DNA of 64,000 nt from Leptodactylus fallax (taxonomy: Eukaryota; Chordata; Amphibia; Anura; Leptodactylidae), in NCBI GenBank assembly GCA_947044405.1, contig CAMRHE010000207.1, positions 1,746,001 to 1,810,000 of the forward strand, written 5' to 3'. The position numbers and the translations under genes are program-made. Numbering within the stretch: position 1 is the first letter of the stretch; every line of letters starts with the position of its first letter. The notes beneath the pieces were generated by a model. It did no database searches. It was given only the letters and a program-made list of their open reading frames with translations, and had not been told where the DNA came from. Of this stretch, positions 33,721 to 45,927 are shown one piece after another.

Positions 33721-34740
33721 TGTACGTATAGCATAGCAGATATACATCATTTACACATACCAACACAGTATAAATATTTATACACAACATCATGTACACA
33801 AAGCATGCAATATAAACCATATACACTCACCAACAACTACATGTGTATCCATGTATACACCACATCATGTATGGATAGCATGCTAGATATACAAAATATT
33901 CCCACGCTATATCTGTCTATTTATATTAATTTTTCCATGTATGGTTCACTATATGTACCATACCAAAAATACATCATATTTACCTTTAAAAGTATGACAC
34001 ATGATATTTCTATTATACATACCATAACATAAAACTACCATATATAACATATCTACACATGCATGCTGCAGAACAATATACGACATGTATACCATATATA
34101 CTGTGCACCATAACATCCCATTCACTATATTGTATATCCTATAACATTATACACGTGTCAGTATTATCCTCTGTAGTTGTGCATTAAGGATTGTTGCCTG
34201 TTCTACAATGTTTGGTGATGTATACTGTACATATATATGTTATGCTGTGTATAAATTGCAAGCTTCTTGTGACAATGTGCCATTTATGGCAGCATGCCTT
34301 CAGATAGGATTACTATTGTACACACCCCTTTGTGTCCTATGCGGCTGGCACTTTAGATGTGAATAATACAGTAGTGGTTGGCTGTTGTACTGTCCTGAAC
34401 GGCTGCAGCCAGTGTGGGGTTAATATTCTCCCTGCGGTTATTGTCATACAGTGTGGTGATGATACAATGTAGCTGGCACTGTGTGGTACGGGTCCTCTGA
34501 CTGTAGTAGTGCTGGCTTCTTGTGTAATAGTGACTCTGCGGTTGTGTCATTACTGGGGAATTGGGGGATTGTAATAAATACAATATATTGGGCTTTCAAT
34601 TCATACAACATTTGGTCTTGATTTGGTTATATTTTGCCTTGTTGAGCTGAAGTCCCTGTGACCCCAGGGTGTTGTGTGTGACCACCCAGGGTGTCCTCAC
34701 CAGCCTGCACATTGTCTCACACTGGACCGGACACTCGCGC
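33721..34740. other. AT-rich non-coding stretch
   Basis: No gene recognised. If the candidate exon at 33012 is real, this would be intron 1. Confidence 0.4.
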
Positions 34741-34757
34741 TCTCTACCTACCTGTCT

Positions 34758-34762
34758 ATTGG

Positions 34763-34793
<31 letters not shown>

Positions 34794-34848
34794 CCTACCT
34801 ACCTGTCTATCTTTCTGTTTATGTATTATGTATTTTTCTGTCTATGTG

Positions 34849-34901
<53 letters not shown>

Positions 34902-34904
34902 AGC
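34758..34904. repeat. (TATC)n microsatellites
   Basis: Two CTAT/TATC tracts (about 34763-34808 and 34848-34901) separated by CTACC and TTTCTG variants. Confidence 0.97.
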
Positions 34905-35565
34905 ATAGTATGACCACATCACAGGTGCTTCAACCTTTATCCTTGCAGTTGTTATACATGTAAATGATATAATATATTCAAGGGTGGTACTATTACATGC
35001 TGGTCCTCATATCACACTTAGGAATGGGGTCCCTACGTTAAATTGGTCCCTGATGAGAGCCACAAAATGAGACCCCACATCAGACAAAAAATTGTTTTTT
35101 CTTACTCTCCCCACTCCTGGATTGGCTTGTTTTTAGGTCCTTGCTCATGGGCCCTGACACTCACCAGGCGTGCCAGGTACTGAGGGTCCGGCATGGTTTT
35201 TTTTGGGCCCCCTGGATTAGTCCACTTGTAGTTATGCTGCTGGATATAGATAGTTTCTGCTGGTACAATAGGTCAGAGTTGTACTCTGCACGTATATCTG
35301 CTACAATATAATGTTCATGATGTGCCCTATTTTGGATATTTTGCTCTGTATACCAGTAAGACTATCTTCACCCATGTAAAGTACAGTGTGGATCTTCTTC
35401 CAAAATCCTCTGTATATTACAGTAACAGCTCAGTGGATTTGACTTGTGTATAACTTGGACCTGCAGATTGGATATTAAGTCCTCAGCTTGTCAAAATGCA
35501 TACTGCCGGATTTCACTGTGGAGGTCACCCTTTGCAGTGCGTAGGGTGAAATGTGCGTCACTATA
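34905..35565. other. Unassigned non-coding stretch
   Basis: 35190-35245 (GGGCCCCCTGGATTAGTCCA, GTAGTTATGCTGCTG) looks like a fragment of the hAT-like family whose end is CAGTGGCATAACTA. No gene recognised. Confidence 0.45.
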
Positions 35566-35567
35566 TA

Positions 35568-37197
35568 CAGTACAGACCAAAAGTTTGGACACACCTTCTC
35601 ATTCCAAGAGTTTTCTGTATTTTCATGACTATAAAAATTGTAGATTCACACTGAAGGCATCAAAACTATGAATTAACACATGTGGAATTATATACTTAAC
35701 AAAAAAGTGTGAAACAACTGAAAATATGTCTTATATTCTAGGTTCTTCAAAGTAGCCACCTTTTGCTTTGATTACTGCTTTGCACACTCTTGGCATTCTC
35801 TTGATGAGCTTCAAGAGGTAGTCACCTGAAATGGTCTTCCAACAGTCTTGAAGGAGCTCTCAGAGATGCTTAGCACTTGTTGGCCCTTTTGCCTTCACTC
35901 TGCGGTCCAGCTCACCCCAAACCATCTCGATAGGGTTCAGGTCTGGTGACTGTGGAGGCCAGGTCATCTGGCGTAGCACCCCATCACTCTCCTTCTTGGT
36001 CAAATAGCCCTTACACAGTCTGGAGGTGTGTTTGGGGTCATTGTCCTGTTGAAAAATAAATGATGGTCCAACTAAACGCAAACCAGATGGAATAGCATGC
36101 GGCTGCAAGATGCTGTGGTAACCATGCTGGTTCAGTAATCCTTCAATTTTGAATAAATCCCCAACAGTGTCACCAGCAAAGCACCGCCACACCATCACAC
36201 CTCCTCCTCCATGCTTCACGGTGGGAACCAGGCATGTAGAGTCCATTCGTTCACCTTTTCTGCGTCACACAAAGACACGGTGGTTGGAACCAAAGATCTC
36301 AAATTTGGACTCATCAGACCAAAGCACAGATTTTCACAGGTCTAATGTCCATTCCTTGTGTTCTTTAGCCCAAACAAGTCTCTTCTGCTTGTTGCCAGTC
36401 CTTAGCAGTGGTTTCCTAGCAGCTATTTTACTATGAAGGCCTGCTGCACACAGTCTCCTCTTAACAGTTGTTGTAGAGATGTGTCTGCTGCTAGAACTCT
36501 GTGTGGCATTGACCTGGTCTCTAATCTGAGCTGCTGTTAACCTGCGATTTCTGAGGCTGGTGACTCGGATGAACTTATCCTCCGCAGCAGAGGTGACTCT
36601 TGGTCTTCCTTTCCTGGGGCGGTCCTCATGTCAGCCAGTTTCTTTGTAGCACTTGATGGTTTTGGCCACTGCACTTGGGGACACTTTCAAAGTTTTCCCA
36701 ATTTTTCGAACTGACTGACCTTCATTTCTTAAAGTAATGATGGCCACTCGTTTTTCTTTACTTAGCTGCTTTTTTCTTGCCATAATACAAATTCTAACAC
36801 TCCATTCAGTAGGACTATCAGCTGTGTATCCACCTGACTTCTGAACAACACAACTGATGGTCCCAACCCCATTTATAAGGCAAGAAATCCCACTTATTAA
36901 ACCTGACAGGGCACACCTGTGAAGTGAAAACCATTTCAGGTGACTACCTCTTGAAGCTCATCAAGAGAATGCCAAGAGTGTGCAAAGCAGTAATCAAAGC
37001 AAAAGGTGGATACTTTGAAGAACCTAGAATATAAGACATATTTTCAGTTGTTTCACACTTTTTTGTTAAGTATGTAATTCCACATGTGTTAATTCATAGT
37101 TTTGATGCCTTCAGTGTGAATCTACAATTTTTATAGTCATGAAAATACAGAAAACTCTTGGAATGAGAAGGTGTGTCCAAACTTTTGGTCTGTACTG
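35568..37197 (-). mobile_element. Complete Tc1 element, third family (Tc1-D)
   Basis: A 1630-bp element with both ends: CAGTACAGACCAAAAGTTTG on the left and its inverted copy at 37178-37197. The flanks are TA (35566-35567 and 37198-37199). The arms extend inward for about 200 bp with GGACACACCTTCTCATTCC and ATTCTAGGTTCTTCAAAGTA. It is full length and the transposase is collinear, but disabled by stops. It is intact at the ends, so it could be moved in trans. Confidence 0.95.
35731..36783 (-). pseudogene. Tc1 transposase with four in-frame stops (Tc1-D)
   Basis: A 351-codon frame on the minus strand from ATG (36781-36783) to TAA (35731-35733), with no frameshift. The paired N-terminal HTH begins MARKKQLSKEKRVAII, then GRPRVTSAAEDKFIR. 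The catalytic residues are all present: [16 protein letters not shown] and [11 protein letters not shown]. Four TGA codons interrupt it: after YKETG, after EWTLDL, after HRVFV and after SAKHL. All can be single base changes from sense codons (TGG, CGA or TCA). Lack of indels with several stops indicates decay by point mutation. Confidence 0.94.
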
Positions 37198-37199
37198 TA

Positions 37200-37649
37200 C
37201 ACTAGGAATTTTGCATCAGAAATGGCAGGTTATGTGTACCCTAACAGTTTTTGCAGTTGATACAACTGAAGAAATAATTGATAATTTCAGAGAAAAATAT
37301 ACAAAAACCAATGATAGCATGTTAGGTCCCCCTCCCCCCACATCCCACTAAACCACCCCTTCTGTCAATGCCCTCATATCCTGAGTGCTGCGATGCATTT
37401 ACATGGCTGTCCGTGTGTTGTAGAAATGACAGTGTGGCACCTTTAGGCTATTGAAAGTTTCAACCTACATCTTTCTGTATGTTTTAACATTTTATTGGAA
37501 GTGGTTATGCCGGATAAATGTTTTATTAGATCATATTGAAGGTTAGCTCTTTAATATTTATATAGTTATATCTTTGAGAGCTATCTGTGGGACCTAATGC
37601 AGTCTGGTGGTCATATGGAAGATGCTGGTTGGGAAAGTGGCAATTACGG
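37200..37649. other. Unassigned non-coding stretch
   Basis: No gene or bounded repeat recognised. Confidence 0.4.
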
Positions 37650-37817
37650 CTAGGTTCACACCTGCGCCTGGTCTTCGTTCAGGGATTCTGTCCCCGAAAC
37701 CATTATGGGGTCTACAGGTTTCCGCGGGTAACCGCTTTTTAAACGGATTGGATTTCCGCTTTTCGGATCTCCAAGCAGACCCGAAATAATGAAACCCAAG
37801 CACAGGTGTGAACCTAG
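37650..37817. repeat. MITE with CTAGGTTCACACCTG termini
   Basis: A 168-bp element with termini CTAGGTTCACACCTG and CAGGTGTGAACCTAG. The inside shares ATTATGGGGTCTACAGG and CGCTTTTTAAACGGATTGG with 31530, 43219 and 63780. Confidence 0.8.
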
Positions 37818-37868
37818 AGTAACCAGTCAACACAAGAGAATGGGGCAAAAATAATGAATGCTATAGAC

Positions 37869-38152
37869 CAGTGGTTCTTAACTTGCGGTATCCGTACCCC
37901 AGGGGTTACATCCTGGATTCTTGGCACGAAGCATTGCCATAATAAGGGGTACTGTGGGATCCATTATATTACATGTGGGGGTCCATTATATTGCGTGGGA
38001 GGCCTGAGCGGGGCATTACATAAATGATGACAAAGGCTCCAAACAAAGCCTTATTTTGTTAACATTTATAAGTGATCGCTACTTTGGGGGTACTTGGTTG
38101 GGACATTTTCTCACTAGGGGGTAATTTTCTGGAAAATATTGAGAATATACTG
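37869..38152. mobile_element. hAT non-autonomous element 2
   Basis: A 284-bp element starting CAGTGGTTCTTAACTTGCGG, a hAT-type terminus. The right end is GAGAATATACTG, whose reverse complement is CAGTATATTCTC. The 8-mers CTATAGAC (37861-37868) and CCATAGAC (38153-38160) match at seven of eight positions. Inside, TCCATTATATTACATGTGGGG and TCCATTATATTGCGTGGG are about two units related to the 31-bp minisatellite. Confidence 0.72.
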
Positions 38153-38160
38153 CCATAGAC

Positions 38161-39159
38161 TGATGAAGAAGCTATGGATACCCCTTATAGCCTAATCCAT
38201 GCCCTACAACAAGCTGTTTAGGACGCACAAGAAGTTTCAGCTAAATCACAAAATTTGCACCAACCCACTGAATTTTTAGAGACCGAACAAAACCATAAAA
38301 AAAAACTTCTATCCTAGATTCCATGAAGATGATAGACACCGGTGGACCCCATTGTAAATCAGAAGGTCCATCAGTCGCTGCCAGTGTCCATTGAACAGCA
38401 GATCTGACACCACATTGTGATTTCCGTCATTGGAAACCACAATGCAGATGTAAACACAGCCTTATTAATCATGAACTTTTGCTTAGAGTTTCACTTTAAT
38501 GTAGAAGCTGCGGAACATGTTATCTTAGTGAAAATCAAGTTTCAATGTTTGATATACAGTCTTTAAAATAGACAACAGGAAATGCACGTAAAAAGTCTAA
38601 TGGTGTTCTCTGCATATACATGGCCTTTCTGTCGAGCTGTTCTCCAGTTCACCTTCTGTAGAGTTTCGAGAATACCTGGTCGGCTTCCATTCTCTCTCCT
38701 TTCAATGAAGAGTCAAAAAGGGTAGAAACTTTTTGATGTCACATTTCATGGAGGACCATTGCGTTTCCTTGAAAACAAAGCTTTGTAAGACTCTGTTCAT
38801 GTTACATCACATCTTCTATATTATTTTTTTTCCATATACTGTTGTATACCAGCCAGCTGGATGCTCTTTTGGCCTTTGTCTAACCCTATGGATGCATTAA
38901 TGTGTATGTCCAGAGCTTTACTTGTGTACATCACGAGCCTAATGCGATCATAGTCTAGTGTTTATTTTCCTGTTGTGTTAGTCTAGGTTCACACTGCTGT
39001 CATGTTTTTTTACTTTTCTGACGGAAGAAAAAGTCCTGCATGCAGGACTTTTTCATCTGTTACAAAGGAAACAAACATGACAGAAGGCAGCGTCCACCAT
39101 GTTGTGTACATTAGAGTCAGTGGGAAAGGACACAGGATGGGGCTCTGTCTGCTACAGTT
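38161..39159. other. Unassigned non-coding stretch
   Basis: 38985-39110 contains CTAGGTTCACACTGC and AAGTCCTGCATGCAGGACTTT, probably a MITE fragment. No gene recognised. Confidence 0.45.
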
Positions 39160-39575
39160 AAAGGGGTTGACCGGGCAAAATTTTTATTTTTTAAATAGGC
39201 CAGAGGTGGTGAAAAAAATAAAAAGAATTCATACTCGCCTTTCCCCGGTGTTCTGGTGCCTCCCAGCGCGGTCCGGTCCTGCTGGTCTGTTGTTGTCTTC
39301 TGGCAGAAATCCCCACCACAGAGTGAAGGACACATGACGTCACTACTGGTGACGGTCCGGGTCCCTTCCTGAGGCCGCTGATTGGCCTCAGCGGTCATGT
39401 TACTGCTGAGGCCAATCAACGGCTTCGGCGGAAGGGATCCGGGATGTCACAGCCGGCAAGAAATTTCACTTCAAGAAGACCCTGGAGCAGCAGGACCGAG
39501 AACCAGGGACAGGTGAGTACGATTTTTTTTCACATTTTTTTTTCACCTCTACCGGCCTATTTAAAAAATAAATGT
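39160..39575. repeat. Foldback element, CCGGGCAAAA termini, copy 1
   Basis: Starts TTAAAGGGGTTGACCGGGCA. The left arm reads TTTTTTAAATAGGCCAGAGG, TCATACTCGCCTTTCC and CCTGAGGCCGCTGATTGGCC. The right arm mirrors it with GGCCAATCAACGGC, CAGGTGAGTACGA and CTACCGGCCTATTTAAAAAA. Copy 2 is at 58871-59322. Confidence 0.78.
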
Positions 39576-40880
39576 TGTTAATGTCCGTCGCTGTGAATGC
39601 AGTCTTAGTGAGCATTTCTCCAGAAATTCATTATTTGCTGATAGGAAGGGAATATTGTGATTATGACTACCAATAATCCATTGCAGGCGCAAATCTCGCT
39701 GAGATCTCCCTGTAGACCGGGAGGCTGATTTTACATTCATGTACATGTTGTTAAATCACATTTTCCTGTCTTTCAACTCTTGTGTTGAGAATCATCTGTT
39801 TGTGTGATTAAGTGTACGGCTACCCTGCGAGCAAAACTGCGTGCGAGCTAACTCAATATTTCTCTAGGAGGAATTCTTGGGATCGCTATACAACATTTCC
39901 TCTTATAGGGAGACATAGAGGTCCCATGGGAGTCACAGTAATGCTGAAATTTACCAAGACTTACAGACAACCAGGGCTGTAGAGTTGACAGGTCAGATCT
40001 CTGACTCTGATTTTTCTAGTTTTCCATAGATGCAGTCAGTCAGATGCAGTAAAGATCCTCTAATTCATTGAAAAGCTAGTTATTGATTCCTATGACAGAC
40101 CAGAACAACATGGAGGCAACACCACTGTGAACCTAGCGTTACAAACTATACACCTGATACAATATTAATAATTGTATAATATCATTTCAAATAACTAATC
40201 GTTTTATCCTGAAGTTGGCCTCGACTCTGACTCCATGAGTCTGACTCCACATCCTTGCTGGCAACATTGAGTTGTATTTGAGCCCTAGGCTCGGGAAACT
40301 GGTAAAAAACAGAGGATGAATATTTAGAGAGTATAAGTGGTAATGGGACAAAGCAGTAGATATGCCATATTTAACCCAATTACACATGCTCTTTATAGGT
40401 TTGGTACATCTGGTATAATTTAGACCAGAGGCGTAGCTATAGAGAGCATTTGCCATGGGGTTCATGTGCCTGAGGGGACCCAAAAGACACTTGGCTACCG
40501 AAGAAAACACAAGTTTTATAATGGTTTCAGAATCGGAAGAGAACTTCCAAATAGTGGCTCCGGCGCAAAAATCTTTTTAGCACCCAGTCTGTTGGCAATA
40601 AGAGGACGCTGCTGCTTGTTGAATGGAGTCCAAGTAGATCCAGCTTTATTTACTCAAAAATGACACGTTTCGGGGTACGCAGACCCTTTTTTTTTTTTTC
40701 AAATGAACAGAAAGTATACAACAAAACATAGGTTCAGACCTGTATATGAAACCCAAAATGGTGCCAGAAATGCCTAGTGTGAACGCCCCCCACCCCATTC
40801 ATCATGGTCTGTCTTGCATCAAATTTAACTAGCCATCGAAACCTGGTGGCTACCAGTAACATAGCGGGCCGCCATGTAGC
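39576..40880. other. Unassigned non-coding stretch
   Basis: A T13 run is at about 40688. TGACACGTTTCGGGGTACGC at 40661 resembles a dispersed repeat motif. No gene recognised. Confidence 0.4.
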
Positions 40881-40923
40881 AGGCATTTTTGCCGCAGCAT
40901 TTACACTACATGGGGCCCTGACC
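40810..40923. repeat. Fragment of the GGCCCC-ended MITE family
   Basis: Ends CTACATGGGGCCCTGACC followed by TTA, as in the right end of the copy at 4770-5041. The left end is not defined. Confidence 0.5.
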
Positions 40924-41367
40924 TTAAGGAACTGCAGTAAAATGACATGCGTGAAAGCATCCTCAGACTCCCTAATGAATTATTATTTTCTTGTTAGGTT
41001 TGGTTTATAAATTCTGAAATTGTCCTTTAAGTTTATGGACAGCAGACAGTTGTATATATATGACACTGGGAATGTGGTCATATTTGTTTCTTTTTCTCAG
41101 CTCATCTCTCATAGCAGACATACCGATCAATGATTTAGTAGTACAGTCATAATGGACTACATATACACATAGGAGTAGTGAAACTGTCAAGGCGTGATGG
41201 CATGAATAGTGTTAACAAGACCTATCACATTGAATAGCTCAGAGTAGGAATACACTACATACACTGGTTTAGGTTGTTACTAAAGAAATATAGACACAAC
41301 AATGTTGGACTACACCTAGAGAAAGGAAGGGCAGGCAACCTAGGACCACCCACATGGCAGTAAAGAG

Positions 41368-42042
41368 TAGGGCTGGGTGATTAGTCAAAAAATAACCAAA
41401 GCTGAACATCAGCCAGGATAACTGATGGGATTTTGTTCACATCAGTTATTTCGGTTCGGTTATTACATTATTTCCAGGGTTCTACCTGCAGTTTGGAATG
41501 AACACGTCCGAATCAAAACTGCATATCTCCTCTGGGTCTCTACAGACCCCAAAGTATAATGATTGAAGGCCCAGGGGGATCAAACATAAAAAAAACTGTG
41601 TTACTCACCTCTCCTGGGCTCTGGCGCGACTCCCTGCTGTCTTCGGCACTTCTAACTGACGTCAGGGACCGATGAGGCCTGTGATTGTTCCTCAGTTGCT
41701 CAAAACTCTGTGTGACCCATGTGACTTCTGAGGTCTGTGATTGGGCTTGACGTCAGTCAGCAGAAGAAAGCAGGGAGTTGCGCCGGAGCCCAGGAGAGGT
41801 AAGTAAAACTGTTTTTTATATTTGATCGCTACTCCTGGGCCTCCGAACATTGTACTCTGGGGTCTCTTCAGACCCCAGAGTATAGAAGCAGTTTTGACTT
41901 GGCTGTTGGGTGAACCTTGCTTGATACATACTCATGCTGTGGTTTAAAAGGGACGTGACCTACATAATTGCCATTAATTGTAATCAAGGTAAAATGCCTG
42001 ATTAATCACGATTTTGATTTTGGTCATAATCACCCAATCCTA
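41368..42042. mobile_element. hAT non-autonomous element 3 (foldback core)
   Basis: Termini TAGGGCTGGGTGATTA and TAATCACCCAATCCTA, with a perfect 8-bp duplication GTAAAGAG at 41360-41367 and 42043-42050. The 675-bp interior holds a palindrome (41494-41884) whose arms share TCACCTCTCCTGGGCTC and GGGGTCTCTTCAGACCCC with elements 1 and 4. It has no transposase. Confidence 0.92.
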
Positions 42043-42756
42043 GTAAAGAGCCTAATTAGCATCAAGGTTGCAGAACCTAACAGTACCGATTGCTCAGGAA
42101 TGGTGAGGTTACAGAAATTGGTCTGTGTACAACTGGTCACTTGAATAGGAGCAGGGCTTCCTATACATAGTATATGGCTCCTGGCAGCCGCTTGGTTCAG
42201 AGTTTGGGTGTCGGACCCCGATCAATCTGATACTGATGACCTATCCTGTGGATAGGACATCAGCATCAAAAATCTTTAGATCCTGGACAACCCCTTTTAA
42301 GTAATAATTTTTAAAGCACAAATAGATTACTTTGCTAATGCAATGCCTTTATTCAGATTATATATTAGAACGTTCTGGGCAAACTGCCAAGAATGAAAAA
42401 AAAATGTGCCTAATAAAATGTAAATTCACTACAAGTATTATAGCACAGATGCAAACAAACAAATCCTGAGTACTCTTAGGGTATGTTCACGCGGCAGAAA
42501 TCTGTTATTTATGATGCCCAGCGCACCAAGTAAAATTTAGAATGTTAAAAAAATATGGCGTAATTGACTTTTTTTTTCCCTTCCCCTCTAAGAGAGAGTT
42601 AGTAAAATGTAATTAATAAGCTAATTTTTTTCCCAAAATGGCGCAATAGAAAAGTACAATTTGTACTTTTGGGGCTTATATGGCTTGAAAAGTGACAATG
42701 GAAAAAAAAAAACAAGAAAAGGAGCGTGTCCTTAAATATAAAAATAAGCTGCGTCC
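42043..42756. other. Non-coding stretch with repeat fragments
   Basis: 42230-42300 (GATGACCTATCCTGTGGATA, GGACAACCCCTTTTAA) matches repeat ends also seen near 58740 and 59440. 42477-42510 starts like the GTGTTCACAC MITE. No gene recognised. Confidence 0.5.
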
Positions 42757-42883
42757 TTAAAGAGAGACTGTCACCTCCTCCAAGCATATTCAACCGCCAT
42801 CACCATGTTAGAGGGCACGTTACAGAGATTAACAATATACCATTATTATGTATGTCACTTTTGTTCATTTGGAGTAAAGCAAC

Positions 42884-43782
42884 TAGAGATGAGCGAATCG
42901 AAGCTGACGAAGTGGAATTCAATCTGATTTTCAGGAAATATTCGATTCGCATTGAATCCGGATTTCTTCACACTTCGTGGTAGCGAATCGCATTTTGTTC
43001 AAAATGGCTGCTGTACATGTTAGGACATGGGGAAAGGAACTCTGGGAATGCGAGATCACCCACAATGCCATGCATGCAGCCAATCAGCAGCCAGCCCTGT
43101 GATGTCACAGCCCTTTAACCCCTTCGCGAGTGCCCAGAGCGTGTTTGACCGCTGCATCCAAAGTGTTAAAACCCCCGATCGGTTATGGATCAGGGTGTTA
43201 GCTGTAACTGACAGCTAAGGCCTGGTTCACATCTACATTTGGGTTTCGGTTTGGGGAGTCCGCGTGGGGACCCCCGAATGGAAACCTATACGCATACAAA
43301 GCGGTTTACCTGGGAAACCCGCGGACTATAATGGGGTCCGTGTGATTTCCGCTCAGTTTCTGCATGAAGCAAGCAGAGAGAAAAGTGCTGCAAGCAGAGC
43401 TTTCCTTTCCGCATGTTTCATGCGGAAACCACACGGACCCCATTATAGTCTATGGGGTCTATGGGTTTCCTCAGATGTGAACTGGACCTTATCCTTATAG
43501 GTTTCATTTCGGGGGGACTCCCCGAACGGAAACCCGAACGCAGATGTGAACCGGACCTAACACCCTGCTCCATAACCGATCGGAGATTTTAACACCTTGG
43601 ATGCCCCGGTCAAACATGACCGGGGCATACAAGGGGTTCCACCATTTTGCCGCCCACCCCGGCTCTCCGCAGACAGGAAATAGCTGTTTATTCGTCGCAA
43701 TTTAATTCAGATCGAATAGAATCGTATTGGAAAATTCGGAGAAGTTGCTGAATCGAATTTTTGAAAACTTTGCTCATCTCTA
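42884..43782. mobile_element. hAT-like foldback, TAGAGATGAGCG termini (middle level)
   Basis: 899 bp with ends TAGAGATGAGCGAATCGAAG and AACTTTGCTCATCTCTA. The flanking 8-mers are AAAGCAAC (42876-42883) and AAGACAAC (43783-43790), a hAT-size duplication with a small shift. The arms also pair at CCCGATCGGTTATGGATCAG and CTCCATAACCGATCGG. It is inserted in the left arm of the outer foldback. Confidence 0.85.
43219..43557. mobile_element. Harbinger-like MITE, GGCCTGGTTCACATCT termini (inner level)
   Basis: 339 bp with ends GGCCTGGTTCACATCT and AGATGTGAACCGGACC and a perfect TAA duplication (43216-43218 and 43558-43560). The body contains ACTATAATGGGGTCCGTG and CCCCATTATAGTCTATGGGG, shared with copies at 31530, 37650 and 63780. 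Confidence 0.88.
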
Positions 43783-44158
43783 AAGACAACTTTAAAATCT
43801 TATGCAAATGAAGCAGTTGGTGCACTGGGGACGGGCCTTCAGCCCTGGGACCACTGCTTTTGCTGCTTAGATAGGATGGCTGATGTCATAGCAGTGGGAG
43901 AATCAACTCCCACTGCAAGGGGTGATGCAGGCAGGAGGTGGTAGTGTTCTAAGTGTCTAGAGCAGTGCTCCAGGGAGCTGAAGCCCCGTCCCCAGTGCAC
44001 CAGTTGCCTCATTTGAATACAATTTCAAAGTCGTTTTTCTCCAAATATACCAAAGTGACAGACATAAGAAATTAATGTTGTTTATCACTGTAATGTGCTC
44101 GGTAACTCGGTGGTGACAGCTGAGTATGCTTGGAGGAGGCGATAGACTCCCTTTAAGA

Positions 44159-44990
44159 GGTTAATAATCGTCCTTGATGGCTCTATAAGCTGTGTACAGT
44201 ATCACAAAGAGCTGTACAATGTAACATGTCCAAGTCTTCTACATCAAGCATAAAAAGAGGATAGATTTATTTGGCGACTGAAAAGCAAATCCATTATAAT
44301 ATATTACAATACTGTATTGAAATGTGTCCTTTATTGTCTTTTAGCATAAAAGTGAGACTGACAATGTAACAATTCTACATAGGGCAGATTCGCTGATTGC
44401 TATAATGAGTTTTCTTTGTGGATTAATCTGTTTGCCATCACTAAACCTGTAGTCATCTATCACAGGCAGCAAATACAATAAATGCTAAAACACAGAACTG
44501 CTAGGAGAGAAATCATCCAAGTTGCTGCATTGACCAAGGCACTTACTTTGCCCTCCTTCCCACTCAGATAAAGCAACTGTTCTTCCTGTTGTCACCGCCG
44601 CAGGTCGTATACAATTGTACAGATTCCTTTCTATCTACAATGTGATCTCTGATCATGATTGGTCCATGTACAGTGAAGCAAAATGTGTGTGAATATATAG
44701 GTTTGGAAATGCTATCCATATGTAGCAGAAAAAATCTTCACAATTTTCAGGGAGTGCTGCAGACTTTCAAATTTGCAGAATTTTTGGACATTTTCACTGA
44801 TGGTTTCAACTTTTTTAATGCAGAGGGTAAAATTTGTGGCAAACTATAGATTTTTTTTTTTTACTGGCAGCTAGTCCTTCTGGTCCCCTTACACATGCAT
44901 GCTCAGCTCAACCGAGCATGCACGTGCTCTGAATTTTGTGAGGGGAGGAGGCCACTCCCAGACATCTTTGGCAGCAATTTATCTCCCTTA
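44159..44990. other. Unassigned non-coding stretch
   Basis: No gene or bounded repeat recognised. Confidence 0.4.
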
Positions 44991-45332
44991 GGCAGAGGCC
45001 CCAGGTTGCAAAAACGCTGCAGCAAAAAATATGGCATTTTACAGTACCTGCAAAGTGGATGGGATTCTGGCTAATCCCATTCACACATTGCAGAAAAATA
45101 TCCGTAGCGGAAATGCTGCGATTTTCAAAAAACGTTGCATTTTTGTAAATTGCAGCATGTCAATTATACCTACGGAAATACTGTTGGTTTCCGTATAGGT
45201 ATAATAGAGGTAGAAAGTCTGCAGAGGAAAACTGTGGACTTTCTACGAAAAGTGCTGCGGGAAAGAACACGATGCGTTTCCGCTGTGGTCGTTTCCGCAG
45301 CGCTTTTTGGCTGTGGCTCGCTATGTGGGGCC
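44991..45332. repeat. MITE with GGCCCC inverted termini, copy 3
   Basis: Starts after TTA with GGCAGAGGCCCCAGGTTGC and ends CTATGTGGGGCC before TTA. It shares CAGTACCTGCAAAGTGGATG, GGATTCTGGCTAATCCCATT and ATTATACCTACGGAAA with 63284. Confidence 0.78.
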
Positions 45333-45927
45333 TTAGCATTGAGAACAAAAGAATTAAGCATAGGGAAAGGACACCCCCATACAGATTAGATGGCTGGTTT
45401 TGCTGACGGTAAGCTGATATGTATTGCCATGTTAGGAGTCTTTAGGTTTTATATGAAAGAACCTTGGCAGTGATGATCTATACCAGGGGTAAGCAACCTT
45501 TTTTGTTCGGCGTGCCGATTTTAATTAAAAAATCAAAGATGAGGTACTCGGAGTGCCGGTCAATAATTGTAAGTTTGACGACCCCTAAACTGAAGTCATA
45601 TACCACAAACCATAACACAGAAGTGCTGCCACCAGATGCTTTAGGACACATGCGCTTACTGCTATTTCCTGGGACTCACATGTACTTTCCGATTAGAAGC
45701 AATGAAAGTCCATGTGCAGCCCCCAATTAGTGGTAAATGTATGTGTCCAGGAGCACCGTATGGCAGCATCTTTACGGTGAAAACACACTATGTATCTGGA
45801 TGCAGCTATACTTTTAGGCCACTGGAACTTTTACTTTGATGTAAAACTGGTGCATTTTTGCACAAAAAAAAAAAACAAAGCCTGAGTTTTCTGTGCAAAA
45901 ACACATCCTTAATACAGAAAACACACC

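Larger units (their letters stand above)
42757..44158. mobile_element. Outer foldback element hosting two nested insertions
   Basis: The left arm begins CTTAAAGAGAGACTGTCACC then TCCTCCAAGCATATTCA. The right arm ends TGAGTATGCTTGGAGGAGG and AGACTCCCTTTAAG. After the nested insertion the left arm resumes at 43783 (AAGACAACTTTAAAATC), mirroring GATACAATTTCAAAGTCG-type sequence in the right arm near 44015-44035. Both arms include GTGCACTGGGGACGGG, inverted. It has no coding capacity. Confidence 0.82.

Noticed and set aside
34669..34963. Three overlapping frames rich in LSIY repeats
   Set aside because: They are translations of the (TATC)n microsatellite in three phases.
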